DNA of 64,000 nucleotides, taken from NCBI RefSeq assembly GCF_018918285.1, contig NZ_JAHLQF010000001.1:945284-1009283 (forward strand). The letters are read 5' to 3'. The translations under genes were made by a program, and so were the position numbers. The stretch is from Clostridium mobile (GTDB lineage: Bacteria > Bacillota > Clostridia > Clostridiales > Clostridiaceae). This document shows, one piece after another, positions 16,442-25,995 of this stretch. The first letter of the stretch is position 1. Every line of letters starts with the position of its first letter. Under the pieces are notes generated by a model. It saw only the letters and a program-made list of their open reading frames with translations, was not told the origin of the DNA and did no database searches.

Positions 16442-17126
16442 AATTTTTCTCCTTTGCTAATTTAATAATAGAGTAGTTTATTAAATATAGAACAAGACAA
16501 AACACGCCGAAGATAAGTGTATATTTTAACGATTGAGAATTAATATCTTTTGTAAGTATAGCTATTATATTTTTAGGTTTTATTACATCCCAACTATTCC
16601 ATCTTATAAACCTACCTAAGTATATAGCAAATCCACTAAGCATATTAACCACAAATACAAATATCCAGCTGATAAAATTGTTAGCTTTTTTTCTTATTAA
16701 CCTTTGATTTATATATAAAGATATGAATCCCACTACATATCCTAACCATACCCCTATGGCAATGTTTATAAATTCTAACCAAACTTTAAGATCCTTGTTG
16801 TATAAAACTCTCGGCTCTAAACCATAAGGAATATAATTAGGATTTGAAAAATAGAATTTCTTAGTCGACAAATGAATAAAGTCTGTAGTTATATAGGGTG
16901 AATTAGGGTAGAACAATAGCCAAACTAACCCTAGTAAAAGTACAATAATATTATTCCTTATTTTTTTACCACTTTTTTTGCTTAATTTATTCATTTGCAA
17001 CGCAATTATCAGCGGAATCCACGATAAGAATACATTCCATATCATATAAAACAAGTGTATATTGCCACTTAAAATAATCCACCCAAAATAAACAATTGTT
17101 AAGACTGCTAAATAACTAATCCCCAC
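16434..17126 (-). CDS. DUF1361 family membrane protein
   Basis: 230 aa from GTG 17126 after AGGAGGG. Six to seven membrane segments; the family hallmarks LLFYPNSPYITTDFIHL (about 71-87) and GRFIRWNSWDV (about 173-183) are both present. Function unknown in the literature I can recall. The 8-base overlap with the NagZ-like lipoprotein suggests that the two act in the same wall- or glycan-related process, but this is inference from context only. Confidence 0.85.
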   Translation of the reverse strand: MGISYLAVLTIVYFGWIILSGNIHLFYMIWNVFLSWIPLIIALQMNKLSKKSGKKIRNNIIVLLLGLVWLLFYPNSPYITTDFIHLSTKKFYFSNPNYIPYGLEPRVLYNKDLKVWLEFINIAIGVWLGYVVGFISLYINQRLIRKKANNFISWIFVFVVNMLSGFAIYLGRFIRWNSWDVIKPKNIIAILTKDINSQSLKYTLIFGVFCLVLYLINYSIIKLAKEKNYD

Positions 17127-17156
17127 TTTTCCCTCCTAATTAAGTGTTATAAATCA

Positions 17157-17687
17157 TTAGCTTATCCAAGTCATATCCGTATTTTCTAATTTCCATTGCC
17201 CATTACTAAGTTTTATAGTTGACTTAAATCCTACTGCCCCTTTTCCCGAGCGAAACTTTGAACCTTCAACTACAGCTCGATTATCTGAAGTGAATTCAAT
17301 ACTTTCAATTGATAACAATATCCCTTCAATATAATTTCCTTCTTTGACCATACCTTTTTCTTTTAAGCTTTCAAAAGATTCGTCAATGACTTCTAAATTA
17401 TACTTTTCGAAATATTTTTTTATAAGATTTTTCTCTTCTTCTACTCCCTCTAAAGTATCAAAATCTATAGCTATATATTTAATATCATCATTTAATCCAG
17501 GGTCTATTGTCATATAAGAATCTAATACCTGAGAATAAATAAAATAATATTTTGAATAATTCCCTTCTTTCTTTTCTATGCCATCAGTACTTTTAATTTG
17601 ATCTTTACTATGTTCCATATTTTTTTTAGAACATCCCGCAAAAATCACCCCAAATAATATTAAAAACGTAATTATTATTCTTTTCAT
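17157..17687 (-). CDS. Lipoprotein of unknown function
   Basis: 176 aa with signal peptide and lipobox FAGC (Cys about 19) followed by KKNMEHSKD. The mature part is mixed alpha/beta with a C-terminal stretch KSTIKLSNGQWKLENTDMT resembling the small DUF4829/NTF2-like lipoproteins of clostridia, which accompany NagZ or sigma-factor genes; this assignment is weak. ATG 17687 follows AGGAGGTATTTAA. It lies 30 bases upstream of DUF1361, so it may be the first gene of the lipoprotein-DUF1361-nagZ operon. Confidence 0.7.
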   Translation of the reverse strand: MKRIIITFLILFGVIFAGCSKKNMEHSKDQIKSTDGIEKKEGNYSKYYFIYSQVLDSYMTIDPGLNDDIKYIAIDFDTLEGVEEEKNLIKKYFEKYNLEVIDESFESLKEKGMVKEGNYIEGILLSIESIEFTSDNRAVVEGSKFRSGKGAVGFKSTIKLSNGQWKLENTDMTWIS

Positions 17688-17741
17688 TTAAATACCTCCT
17701 AGTACCCTATTTACTTATATTACGGAGTACCAAGGAAATAG

Positions 17742-18521
17742 TTAATAGTTCTCTATCATTTCCTCTAATTTAATATAAGGATTTGTATATCTCTTTTTAT
17801 CTTTACTTTTCTTACCATATTCAATGGCCTTTGGTGGACACCAATGTATACAAGCCATACAAGCCTCACAATCTCCATTCCAAGTTGGTTTTCCTTCTTT
17901 CATTATTATATTCTTTCTCGGACATACCATATGACATATGGAACATTTTAAACATTTTTCATTTACCCAAAAATTTTTATCACATTTTTTAAAGTGTTTA
18001 ATTGCTATAGGATATACAGCTTTTGATAGTATACTTCCTATTAATGGGGATTTCTCTTCTTCATTATAGTCTTCATTATTTTTGATTATACTGCAAATTC
18101 TCTTAATCTTTTCCTCTTCAGCTTTAAATATTTCCTTTTGTTTTTCCTCGGAAATAGTATTAAACATAGGTATATAGTTATCGGGCATAGTTATTCCAAA
18201 TGCTGCATTAAGCTTAATCCCATTCTTTTTTAAAATATTGCTAACCTGATTTATAGTTCTTCCTCCTGAATCACCATAAGTTATTATAGTAAAAACATAT
18301 TTATTTGTTTTTATTTTTTCAAGAAAATCCACCACTATCCTAGGTACACCCCAAGCATAAACTGGAAAAACAATTCCTATTTTTTCACACTCCAAGTCTA
18401 TCTCTTCTCTTAATGCTTTAGGTATAAATATTAATTCGGTATTTCCGAGTTTTGAAGAAATGTCCTTTGCCACCTTTAAAGAATTTCCTGAACCAGAAAA
18501 GTAAAATATTTTATTTTTCAC
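17742..18521 (-). CDS. EFR1-type flavodoxin/ferredoxin fusion protein
   Basis: 259 aa from GTG 18521 after GGAGAGAG. The N-terminal flavodoxin-like domain starts with the FMN phosphate loop FSGSGNSLKVAKD (about 7-19), and the C-terminal part carries two 4Fe-4S clusters: CLKCSICHMVCP (about 190-201) and CEACMACIHWCPP (about 217-229). EFR1 proteins are cytoplasmic electron carriers common in anaerobes, with no fixed partner. The gene lies 14 bases after the MgtC-like gene on the same strand, possibly one transcript. Confidence 0.9.
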   Translation of the reverse strand: MKNKIFYFSGSGNSLKVAKDISSKLGNTELIFIPKALREEIDLECEKIGIVFPVYAWGVPRIVVDFLEKIKTNKYVFTIITYGDSGGRTINQVSNILKKNGIKLNAAFGITMPDNYIPMFNTISEEKQKEIFKAEEEKIKRICSIIKNNEDYNEEEKSPLIGSILSKAVYPIAIKHFKKCDKNFWVNEKCLKCSICHMVCPRKNIIMKEGKPTWNGDCEACMACIHWCPPKAIEYGKKSKDKKRYTNPYIKLEEMIENY

Positions 18522-18534
18522 ATTTCTCTCTCCT

Positions 18535-19230
18535 TTATAATATTTCTACGCTATTAATTCCCTCACTCTTTCTTAGCTCCATAATGATCTCTTCTCTGTG
18601 AGCACGCCTAGGTAATAGAACTGTATATAAGCTACTTCCAAAGCCCGTATCCTCATCTTCCAAAAAAAACTCTATATTTTTAATCCTAATGTTGTTCTGT
18701 TGAAAATAATGTGTTATATCATTAATAGCTCTCTCTTTATTAGTATAATCTATTTGAAATCGTACAGCAGTACATTTTTCTCTAAACATATTTTCAAACT
18801 TTGTTAAAAATGCCAATATAATAATTACAGATAGAGCTGAGATTATGCTTAAGGAATAATACCCTTTTCCTGCTGCTAGTCCAATACACCCAACAGTCCA
18901 AAGGCTTGCTGCTGTAGTGAGCCCTTTTACCGAACCCTTATCATGAATTATTGTGCCTGCTCCTAAAAATCCAATACCACTTATAACTTGCGCTCCTAAT
19001 CTTCCTACATCTGCTTTTAAAGCATTACTCAATTCTGATCTTTCATTTATTAACTTAATTGTGTACTCTATGTCATATATCTGCATCATTGATATAACAG
19101 CTGCACCTAAACAAACTAAAATATGAGTTTTGAAACCTGCAGGTCTATTTTTACTTTCTCTTTCGTATCCTATAACTCCACCAACTAATATAGCCAGTAT
19201 TACTCTAATTATAATCTCTTTTACATTCAT
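18535..19230 (-). CDS. MgtC/SapB family membrane protein
   Basis: 231 aa, ATG 19230 after GGGGGGAAG. Five N-terminal membrane segments with family motifs LVGGVIGYERE (about 15-25), FKTHILVCLGAA (about 33-44), and RLGAQVISGIGFLGAGTI (about 77-94), then a C-terminal ACT-like cytoplasmic domain (about 150-231). MgtC relatives are linked to Mg2+ homeostasis and to modulation of F-type ATPase, though the actual activity is debated. The position next to an electron-carrier protein gives no additional clue. Confidence 0.9.
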   Translation of the reverse strand: MNVKEIIIRVILAILVGGVIGYERESKNRPAGFKTHILVCLGAAVISMMQIYDIEYTIKLINERSELSNALKADVGRLGAQVISGIGFLGAGTIIHDKGSVKGLTTAASLWTVGCIGLAAGKGYYSLSIISALSVIIILAFLTKFENMFREKCTAVRFQIDYTNKERAINDITHYFQQNNIRIKNIEFFLEDEDTGFGSSLYTVLLPRRAHREEIIMELRKSEGINSVEIL

Positions 19231-19349
19231 AACTGCTTCCCCCCTTTTTTAATTTATATTACAATTCATTTGTAATAATAGATTAATTTATTTTTTTATA
19301 CTTTACAACTATATTATGTCAATAAAGTAATAATTTATATATTATTATA

Positions 19350-19380
19350 GAAAAAAAGTTGTGTCCTAGGACACAACTTA
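19350..19380 (-). terminator. Terminator after the SPFH gene
   Basis: AAGTTGTGTCC (19357-19367) / GGACACAACTT (19369-19379), followed on the minus strand by a T7 run. Sits between the SPFH stop and mgtC. Confidence 0.9.
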
Positions 19381-19384
19381 GCTT

Positions 19385-20332
19385 TTATTGATTTTTATTC
19401 TTAGTTAACATTTCTCCAATTGCTGCTATGCTTCCAAGGGAAGAAACAGCTTCATTTGGTAATATAAGTTTATTAGCTGGATTTTTAGCCATTTCTCTAA
19501 GAGCTTCAACTTGTTTTAATGCTATTACCTTTTCATCTGTACCAGAATCAATTATAGCCTTATTAACCATTTCAATTGCCTTAGCTTCAGCTCTTGCCAC
19601 TGCTTCTATAGCTTCTGCTTTACCATCAGCTTCAAGAACTTGAGATTGTCTTAATCCTTCTGCACGTCTAATGTTAGCTTCCTTTTCCGCTTCCGCTTGA
19701 AGTATTTTAGCTTGCTTTTCACCTTCTGCTCTAGCAATATCAGATTGCTTTTGACCTTCTGCTTGAAGTATTGCAGCTCTCTTATCTCTTTCTGCTCTCA
19801 TCTGTTTTTCCATTGCCTGTTGAATTTCTGCTGGTGGAATAATATTTTTAATTTCAACGGATAAAATTTTTATTCCATAAGCATCTGTTATCTGATCTAC
19901 TACTTGTAACAACTCATTGTTAATCTTATCTCTTCCTGATAAAACTTCGTCTAAAGACATATTACCAACTATATTCCTCATATTAGTTATTGTTGAATAA
20001 ACTATACCAGATTTATAGTTTTCAATATTATAAACTGCATCTTTTGCATCCATAACCTTGTAGAATATAACATTATCTATGGAAATTTTAACATTATCTT
20101 TTGTTATAACACTTTGTGGTTCAATATCTAAAATTTGTTGTTTGGTAGAGACCCTTTTTCTTACAAAATCTGCGAAAGGAATAGTAAAATGCCAACCTGG
20201 TTCTAACACTCTATAAAATTGACCAAATCTCTCTAAAATATAAAGATTTCCTGTGTTTACAACTTTAATTGAAGAAAGTACTGCTGACAACAGTATAACT
20301 AAAATTAAAATTAAAATAATCTTCCCTAACAT
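19385..20332 (-). CDS. SPFH/Band 7 (paraslipin, stomatin-like) membrane scaffold protein
   Basis: 315 aa. One N-terminal membrane anchor (about 2-22), then the SPFH/Band 7 domain (about 24-180: VVNTGNLYILERFGQFYRVL, the PGWHFTIPF signature), and a long Ala/Glu/Lys coiled coil (about 180-260) with repeats of the type KQSDIARAEGEKQAKILQAE. Such proteins oligomerise into rings and organise functional membrane microdomains. The NfeD partner is encoded 13 bases upstream in the same operon, the classic arrangement. Confidence 0.93.
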   Translation of the reverse strand: MLGKIILILILVILLSAVLSSIKVVNTGNLYILERFGQFYRVLEPGWHFTIPFADFVRKRVSTKQQILDIEPQSVITKDNVKISIDNVIFYKVMDAKDAVYNIENYKSGIVYSTITNMRNIVGNMSLDEVLSGRDKINNELLQVVDQITDAYGIKILSVEIKNIIPPAEIQQAMEKQMRAERDKRAAILQAEGQKQSDIARAEGEKQAKILQAEAEKEANIRRAEGLRQSQVLEADGKAEAIEAVARAEAKAIEMVNKAIIDSGTDEKVIALKQVEALREMAKNPANKLILPNEAVSSLGSIAAIGEMLTKNKNQ

Positions 20333-20345
20333 AAATTAAACCCTC

Positions 20346-20783
20346 CTATATTTTTTTTATTAATAATTTATTTCCTTCTATAGAAACTATTTTAGCTCTA
20401 TCACCCTTTTTCAACACTTCACCTTGAGCTTTAGCCGTCCAATAAATCCCATCTATCTTTATCAACGCTGTATCTATAACATCATTATCCACACTAATTT
20501 CTCTTCCTATATACCCTTCTTCCATAGTAGGTGTCTTGTCCACAGTCTTATTTAATGTTTCCTTTGCTAGAGGATATCCAATTGCCATGAACAATGCACT
20601 TACTGCTCCAAAAGTAATTAATTGAGTAGTAAAAGAATAGTTCAAAATTAAAGCTATTAGAGAAGCCAGTGAACCTACTGTAAACCAAACAAACAATAGA
20701 GTGCTAGTAAATAAGTCTATAGCCACACCACCTACACCTATAGCTACCCATAATAAAATTGATGCTGTTGTTCCTATAGCCAA
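20346..20783 (-). CDS. NfeD family membrane protein
   Basis: 145 aa from TTG 20783, which follows GGAAGGAGGGA; no better start exists. Three to four membrane segments (about 5-85) followed by an OB-fold NfeD domain (about 95-145: GYIGREISVDNDVIDTALIKIDG quoted in part as IDTALIKIDGIYWTAKA, ending KGDRAKIVSIEGNKLLIKKI). This is the short, protease-lacking NfeD type that partners with stomatin-like SPFH proteins. First gene of the two-gene operon with the SPFH scaffold. Confidence 0.9.
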   Translation of the reverse strand: MAIGTTASILLWVAIGVGGVAIDLFTSTLLFVWFTVGSLASLIALILNYSFTTQLITFGAVSALFMAIGYPLAKETLNKTVDKTPTMEEGYIGREISVDNDVIDTALIKIDGIYWTAKAQGEVLKKGDRAKIVSIEGNKLLIKKI

Positions 20784-20912
20784 TCCCTCCTTCCAAAATA
20801 AATAACAAATTTGATTTTAGATATAATTATTGTTATTATCATTATACAATATTTCGCTTATTATTTGCATACTTAAATATATTTATAAGGTAAATTTAAG
20901 CATATGTAAAAG

Positions 20913-20941
20913 TTGACATATAAACAGGTTTATTTAATAAT
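20913..20941 (+). promoter_or_regulatory. Promoter of the NAD synthetase gene
   Basis: TTGACA (20913-20918), 17-base spacer, AATAAT (20936-20941), 47 bases before the ATG. Confidence 0.7.
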
Positions 20942-20987
20942 AATTTTGTAAAAAATATATTTAATAATATAGTTGGAGGGAAAATTT

Positions 20988-22925
20988 ATGAATTCAAGCA
21001 ATAATAAAAATTATAGCCCTGAAAAAGATTTTATAAATGTGGCTGCTGCATGTCCTACAGTAAATGTTTGCGATATAGATCTTAATATAAATAATATAAA
21101 AAAATGTATAGATGATGCTTCAAATCAAAATGTAAAACTGATAGTTTTCCCGGAACTTTCAGTTACCTCATATACTTGTGGCGATTTATTTTTAAATAGA
21201 AGTTTTCTCTCTAAATCTACAATGGGCATAGAAAATATATGCTCCTTTTCAAAAAATAAAGATATATTAGTAGCAGTAGGCGCTCCATTAATATTTAATG
21301 ATTCATTATATAATTGTGCTTTTATAATTTATGAAGGAAAAATCTTAGGTATAGTTCCTAAAAGCTTTATACCTAATTACTCTGAATTCTATGAAAAAAG
21401 ATGGTTCTCTGAAGGAATGCATATTAATGACGAAAAAATTGACCTAGATTTTCAAAAAGACATTCCTTTTGGAGTAGATTTAATATTTAAAAGTGGTGTA
21501 ATTAAATTTGGATTTGAAATATGTGAAGATCTATGGGTAACCATTCCTCCAAGTAGCTATTTGAGTCTAAAAGGAGCTAATGTAATAGGTAATCTATCCG
21601 CTTCCAATGAAATAGTAAGTAAATCTTCTTACAGAAGAGATTTAGTTAAATCTCAAAGTGGTCGTTGCGTTTCTAGCTATATTTACGCATCTTCAGGTGT
21701 ATATGAATCTTCTACAGACTTACTATTTAGCGGACACTTAATAATAGGAGAGAATGGTTCTATACTAAAAGAAAATGAAAGATTCGAAAGAGAAGGAAAC
21801 ATGATAATATCTTCTATAGATATAGAGAAGCTAAATGGAGAAAGGTTAAAAAATATTAGTTTTAGGGATAACAATAAAAATACTTTATTTAATGTAAGAG
21901 AAATAGAGTTTAGCTTTAAAGAATCAAGCTTTAAAATGCATAGATACATAGAAAAACAACCTTTTGTGCCAAAAGATATTCGTGAACAAGAAATAAGATG
22001 TAAAGAAATATTTAATATTCAAAGTTCTGCATTAGCTAAAAGAATAGAGCATACTAATCTAAAAAAAGCTGTGATTGGAATTTCTGGAGGATTAGATTCA
22101 ACTCTAGCTCTTTTAGTAGTCGTTAAAACCTTTGATTTATTACATATAGAGCGCAAAAATATTATCACTATAACAATGCCTGGTTTTGGAACCACCGATA
22201 GGACATATAATAACGCCATTAACCTCTGTAAGAAGTTAGGTACAGGACTAAGAGAAGTAGATATAGTTCCTTCTTGTCTTCAACATTTTAAAGATATAGG
22301 CCATGACCCATCAATTCACGATGTAACCTACGAAAATGTTCAAGCAAGAGAAAGAACTCAAATTTTAATGGATGTGGCTAACAAGGAAGACGCCTTGGTT
22401 ATAGGTACTGGAGATTTGTCAGAGTTAGCATTGGGTTGGTGTACATATAACGGAGACCAAATGTCCATGTATTCCGTTAATCCTTCTATACCAAAAACTT
22501 TAGTTAGATATTTGGTTAAATATGTAAGCACAAATGAATCTGAAGAAGAAATTTCTAATATATTGATAGATATTTTAGACACTCCAGTAAGCCCTGAACT
22601 TCTTCCAAAGGATAAAGAAGGAAGAATAGCTCAAAAGACCGAGGATATAGTAGGCCCTTACGAGTTACACGACTTTTTCCTTTACCACTTTGTAAAAGGT
22701 TCATCATCAGAAAAAATATTGTATTTAGCTGGATTAGCGTTTGAAGGGATATATAGCAAAGATACTATATATAAATGGCTACAGCTATTTATCAAAAGAT
22801 TCTTCACTCAACAATTTAAACGTTCCGCTATGCCTGATGGCCCTAAAGTGGGCACTATAAGCTTATCTCCTCGCGGAGACTGGAGAATGCCTTCTGATGC
22901 AAGCTACAATTCGTTTCTGTTATAA
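20988..22925 (+). CDS. nadE: Glutamine-hydrolysing NAD+ synthetase
   Basis: 645 aa from ATG 20988, eight bases after GGAGGGA. The N-terminal nitrilase-type amidase (about 18-300) provides ammonia: the Glu of FPELSVTSYTCGD, the Lys of GIVPKSFIPNY, and the nucleophile Cys in FGFEICEDLWV (about 183-193). The C-terminal synthetase has the ATP-pyrophosphatase loop GISGGLDSTLAL (about 364-375) and GTGDLSELALGWCTY (about 472-486). It converts deamido-NAD+ to NAD+ using glutamine and ATP in the cytoplasm. It has its own promoter, and its 3' side carries three copies of the dispersed hairpin element. Confidence 0.96.
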   Translation: MNSSNNKNYSPEKDFINVAAACPTVNVCDIDLNINNIKKCIDDASNQNVKLIVFPELSVTSYTCGDLFLNRSFLSKSTMGIENICSFSKNKDILVAVGAPLIFNDSLYNCAFIIYEGKILGIVPKSFIPNYSEFYEKRWFSEGMHINDEKIDLDFQKDIPFGVDLIFKSGVIKFGFEICEDLWVTIPPSSYLSLKGANVIGNLSASNEIVSKSSYRRDLVKSQSGRCVSSYIYASSGVYESSTDLLFSGHLIIGENGSILKENERFEREGNMIISSIDIEKLNGERLKNISFRDNNKNTLFNVREIEFSFKESSFKMHRYIEKQPFVPKDIREQEIRCKEIFNIQSSALAKRIEHTNLKKAVIGISGGLDSTLALLVVVKTFDLLHIERKNIITITMPGFGTTDRTYNNAINLCKKLGTGLREVDIVPSCLQHFKDIGHDPSIHDVTYENVQARERTQILMDVANKEDALVIGTGDLSELALGWCTYNGDQMSMYSVNPSIPKTLVRYLVKYVSTNESEEEISNILIDILDTPVSPELLPKDKEGRIAQKTEDIVGPYELHDFFLYHFVKGSSSEKILYLAGLAFEGIYSKDTIYKWLQLFIKRFFTQQFKRSAMPDGPKVGTISLSPRGDWRMPSDASYNSFLL

Positions 22926-22958
22926 TATAATTTTAAAAATATATTTGTAAACCACAAA

Positions 22959-23021
22959 AGAGCTAAATATGTAGTGAAATAGCGACTTTTTTCGGAGCGG
23001 CTTCACTACATACTTAGCTCT
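22959..23021 (+). repeat. Dispersed hairpin repeat, copy R2 (type A)
   Basis: 20-bp stem 22959-22978 / 23002-23021, one mismatch; loop ATAGCGACTTTTTTCGGAGC. Preceded by the shared flank ATATTTGTAAACCACAAA. First of three hairpins between nadE and the cyclophilin gene. Confidence 0.9.
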
Positions 23022-23117
23022 CTATTTTGGAATCCAAATTATACTTGTAAAAAAACTTATTAATGAAAAACTAATCCTTCACAATATATATCTGAAAACA
23101 TATTGGTAACTTATAAA

Positions 23118-23183
23118 GAAACTGAGGTATATAGTGGGAGGAGCGCCTTTTTACGAAGGGACGTCACTATGTACCTCAGTTTC
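23118..23183 (+). repeat. Dispersed hairpin repeat, copy R3 (type B)
   Basis: Stem 23118-23137 / 23164-23183 with arms GAAACTGAGGTA and TACCTCAGTTTC; loop has GAGCGCCTTTTT. Outer stem differs from type A on both arms with pairing kept. Confidence 0.88.
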
Positions 23184-23275
23184 CATTTCTGATATATAAA
23201 TATCATTGTGAAAATTTATAATTGTGAACTAATCTTATATAACTTAATTTAGAAAGTATCTTTGTAAAACACAAA

Positions 23276-23337
23276 GGAACTAAGTACACAGTGGCAAAAC
23301 AGCTTTTTTGTAGCCATGCCGCTATGTACCTAGTTCC
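23276..23337 (+). repeat. Dispersed hairpin repeat, copy R4 (type C)
   Basis: Stem 23276-23295 / 23318-23337, arms GGAACTAAGTAC and GTACCTAGTTCC; loop AAAACAGCTTTTTTGTAGCC. It lies just after the cyclophilin stop codon in the opposite orientation. Confidence 0.8.
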
Positions 23338-23350
23338 CAATTTTTATTAA

Positions 23351-23869
23351 CTACATTTTTTCAGGTTCTGGATATTCTACTCCGAAAGTGTCTACAGTAA
23401 CTTCTTTAATTTTTTGTGGTTCTAGTGGTTTATCCATATAGTCTGTAGCTACTGCTCCTATTTTGAGAGCTATGTCTAATCCTTCTGTAATTTTTCCAAA
23501 ACCAGCATATTGGCCATCTAAATGTGGAGCATCTCCTATCATTACAAAGAATTGGCTTCCTGCTGAATTGACACTCATGGATCTAGCCATAGATAAAACA
23601 CCTACAGTATGTTTTAAATCATTTGTAAATTTATTAATTTTAAATTCACCTTTAATGGAGTATCCTGGACCACCCATTCCTGTTCCTTCTGGGCAACCTC
23701 CCTGTATAACAAACCCTGGTATTACTCTGTGAAAAGTAATGCCATTATAAAATCCTTTATTAATTAAGCTTATAAAATTATTTACAGTATTAGGAGCTAC
23801 TTCTGGATATAATTCTCCTTTCATAATATCTCCGTTTTCCATAGTTATTGTAAATATTGGATTGCTCAT
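23351..23869 (-). CDS. Cyclophilin-type peptidyl-prolyl cis-trans isomerase
   Basis: 172 aa, ATG 23869 after AAAGGAGAGA. Single cyclophilin domain with the active-site residues in place: FHRVIPGFVIQGG (about 48-60, catalytic Arg), the GSQFFVMIGDAPHLDG segment (about 106-121) and YAGFGKI. No signal peptide, so cytoplasmic. It accelerates proline isomerisation during folding. Monocistronic, convergent with nadE across the three-hairpin region. Confidence 0.94.
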   Translation of the reverse strand: MSNPIFTITMENGDIMKGELYPEVAPNTVNNFISLINKGFYNGITFHRVIPGFVIQGGCPEGTGMGGPGYSIKGEFKINKFTNDLKHTVGVLSMARSMSVNSAGSQFFVMIGDAPHLDGQYAGFGKITEGLDIALKIGAVATDYMDKPLEPQKIKEVTVDTFGVEYPEPEKM

Positions 23870-23964
23870 ATTTATCTCTCCTTTTTTGGTAATACAAAGT
23901 AAATTATATTATTATTTAAGATAAAATGCAAAGTATTTTATTCTAGCAATTTTTTAAAGCAATA

Positions 23965-24915
23965 CTAACCAACTTTGTTATATTTACCACATCTATCTCC
24001 AAAGCATCCAATTATATTATCATTCTCATTTATTCTAACAACTTCACATCTATTACTACATCCTTCACATTCAAAGCTTGATGAGATTAAATCACTTTCT
24101 CCAAGATTTAATCCCCTAAATCTACTTCCTCCTGCTTTCTCTGCGGCAGATTTCGCAATAATTGCAGCACCTACTGCTCCCATTATATTATAATGTTCTG
24201 GAACAACCACTTCAAAACCCAATGCATTTTCAAAAGCCGCTTTCATTCCTATATTTGCAGCTACTCCTCCTTGAAAAAACACTTTAGACTTAATTTCCTT
24301 GCCTTTTCCTACATTATTGAGATAATTTCTAACCATAGCTTCACAAAGTCCTCTTATTATGTCAGATTCATTATATCCCAACTGTTGCTTATGTATCATA
24401 TCTGACTCTGCAAAAACGGCGCAACGCCCTGCAATCCTTACAGATATATCTGATTTTAACGCATAATCACCAAATTCCTCTATTGGAATTTCAAGCCTTT
24501 CCGCCTGTCTATCAAGGAAAGAACCTGTTCCTGCGGCACAAACAGTATTCATTGCAAAATCAGTAACTATTCCATTTCTTAGAATTATAATTTTAGAATC
24601 TTGTCCGCCTATTTCAATTATAGTCTTTACATCTTCATCTGCCTGCAAAGCTGCAACTGCATGGGCAGTTATTTCATTTTTAATTGCATCTGCACCGATT
24701 ATAGCTGAAGCTATTTGCCTTCCACTACCTGTAGTTCCAGCTGCAAGTATTTTAGCACCATCATATTTATTTTTTAAAATCCTAAAACCTTCCTGAATTA
24801 CATTTATAGGTCTTCCCTTTGTTCTTAAATATAGTTTCTCTACAACATTCATTTTATTGTCCAAAAGTACAAAATTTGTACTAACGGAACCTACATCAAC
24901 ACCTAAATAATACAT
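23965..24915 (-). CDS. Acyl-CoA dehydratase activase (HgdC/BadF-type ATPase)
   Basis: 316 aa. ASKHA ATPase motifs: GVDVGSVSTNFVLLD (phosphate 1), AAGTTGSGRQIAS, EIGGQDSKII (phosphate 2) and GGVAANIGMKAAF (adenosine). The cysteines that bridge the 4Fe-4S cluster of the HgdC dimer are in NTVCAAGTGSFLD and AGRCAVFAESD. The C terminus adds a CxxC...C cluster (CEGCSNRC). These activators use ATP to inject electrons into 2-hydroxyacyl-CoA dehydratases or benzoyl-CoA reductase-like enzymes. Its ATG lies inside the end of the preceding gene (13-base overlap). Third gene of the cluster. Confidence 0.9.
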   Translation of the reverse strand: MYYLGVDVGSVSTNFVLLDNKMNVVEKLYLRTKGRPINVIQEGFRILKNKYDGAKILAAGTTGSGRQIASAIIGADAIKNEITAHAVAALQADEDVKTIIEIGGQDSKIIILRNGIVTDFAMNTVCAAGTGSFLDRQAERLEIPIEEFGDYALKSDISVRIAGRCAVFAESDMIHKQQLGYNESDIIRGLCEAMVRNYLNNVGKGKEIKSKVFFQGGVAANIGMKAAFENALGFEVVVPEHYNIMGAVGAAIIAKSAAEKAGGSRFRGLNLGESDLISSSFECEGCSNRCEVVRINENDNIIGCFGDRCGKYNKVG

Positions 24916-25994
24916 TTATCCTTTCTCCTTTCAAGCAAATCTACAAAAGCTTCTATTCTTGTAATATAACCTGCTTCTCCTGTCATTTCGTCAACTATGA
25001 GAGTCATGATTGGAAAATCTTTATCCTTTGATATTTGTGGTAATATTGCTTTTGATACAATCTCTGGCATGCATCCCATTGGAAATATTTGAATAGCGCC
25101 ATGGAATCCTTCTTTATGAGCTAATACTGCCTCTCCTATACATTCTCTTGCATGACCGCCAATTTGTACGTTCAAGTATTCTTTAGCCATTTTTTTTATA
25201 TCTAACTGATTTAATTTTGTAGGATATAATGCCATATTTTTAACCCACCAACTAGGACTAAGCTTTCTTTTAGTTGAAACACCATAATCCATTAATTTAT
25301 CTTCAATATAACAATTTGAAAAGGGCTCTATAACTGTATATATTTCCCCTATTATAGCAATTTTAATAGGATCCTTTGTTTTATCTATCTCTACATTGTT
25401 TATCTTATTTTTATATTTCATCAAAACATTAATCATGTCTTCTGGATTATTACATTTTTCAGATTCTGCTCTGCAAGTATTTAGAAGCTTTTTACATTGG
25501 CCTTTTATTTTTTCATACCCTGCAAGATAATGTGCCCTTGCCTCTATTCCATCAATTAAATTTATAACCTTTAGAGCCTGAGTTGTAGCTTTAAGCTTCT
25601 CTCTTCTACTTTTTTTACTATTATCTGCTATTCTATTTATTCTATTTAAAAGCTCTTGTACTCCTATATCTTTTGGAGCATCTATAACTATAAATTCTAC
25701 ATCATGCCCTAGTCTTTTTAATGTGTTCATTTGCAATTCACAATACTCTCCAAACCTACATGGTCCACAGCTACCTGTTAATATTACTGTATCTGCTCCC
25801 TGTTCAATCGCTTGTATGTAATTGCCTATCATTAATTTAAATGGTAAGCACATTTCATCTGGAGAATATAATGAACCAATTTCAAGGGATGACTTACTAT
25901 TGAAATTAGGTATAACATAGTCTATCCCAAGTCCATCAAATAATGCCTTGGCAGCTAAGTATACATTCCCCATGTGAGGACTTGTTATTTTCAA
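24903..25994 (-). CDS. 2-hydroxyacyl-CoA dehydratase-like / activase-associated protein (DUF2229-type C-terminal partner)
   Basis: 363 aa from TTG 25994, one base after the upstream stop and seven after AGAAAGGAG. Cys-rich motifs: SPDEMCLPFK (about 48-57), GSCGPCRFGEYCELQM (about 84-99), GGHARECIGEA and FPMGCMPEIVSKAI, plus a C-terminal VDEMTGEAGYITRIEAFVDL that recurs at the end of the next protein. In many anaerobes this unit, its upstream neighbour and the activase are fused into one giant protein; here they are three separate, overlapping genes. Probably binds an Fe-S cluster. Substrate unknown. Confidence 0.82.
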   Translation of the reverse strand: MKITSPHMGNVYLAAKALFDGLGIDYVIPNFNSKSSLEIGSLYSPDEMCLPFKLMIGNYIQAIEQGADTVILTGSCGPCRFGEYCELQMNTLKRLGHDVEFIVIDAPKDIGVQELLNRINRIADNSKKSRREKLKATTQALKVINLIDGIEARAHYLAGYEKIKGQCKKLLNTCRAESEKCNNPEDMINVLMKYKNKINNVEIDKTKDPIKIAIIGEIYTVIEPFSNCYIEDKLMDYGVSTKRKLSPSWWVKNMALYPTKLNQLDIKKMAKEYLNVQIGGHARECIGEAVLAHKEGFHGAIQIFPMGCMPEIVSKAILPQISKDKDFPIMTLIVDEMTGEAGYITRIEAFVDLLERRKDKCII

Positions 25995-25995
25995 A

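Noticed and set aside
22959-23337. CRISPR array between nadE and the cyclophilin gene
   Set aside because: The three repeats are imperfect hairpins of different stem classes with no regular spacers and no cas genes.
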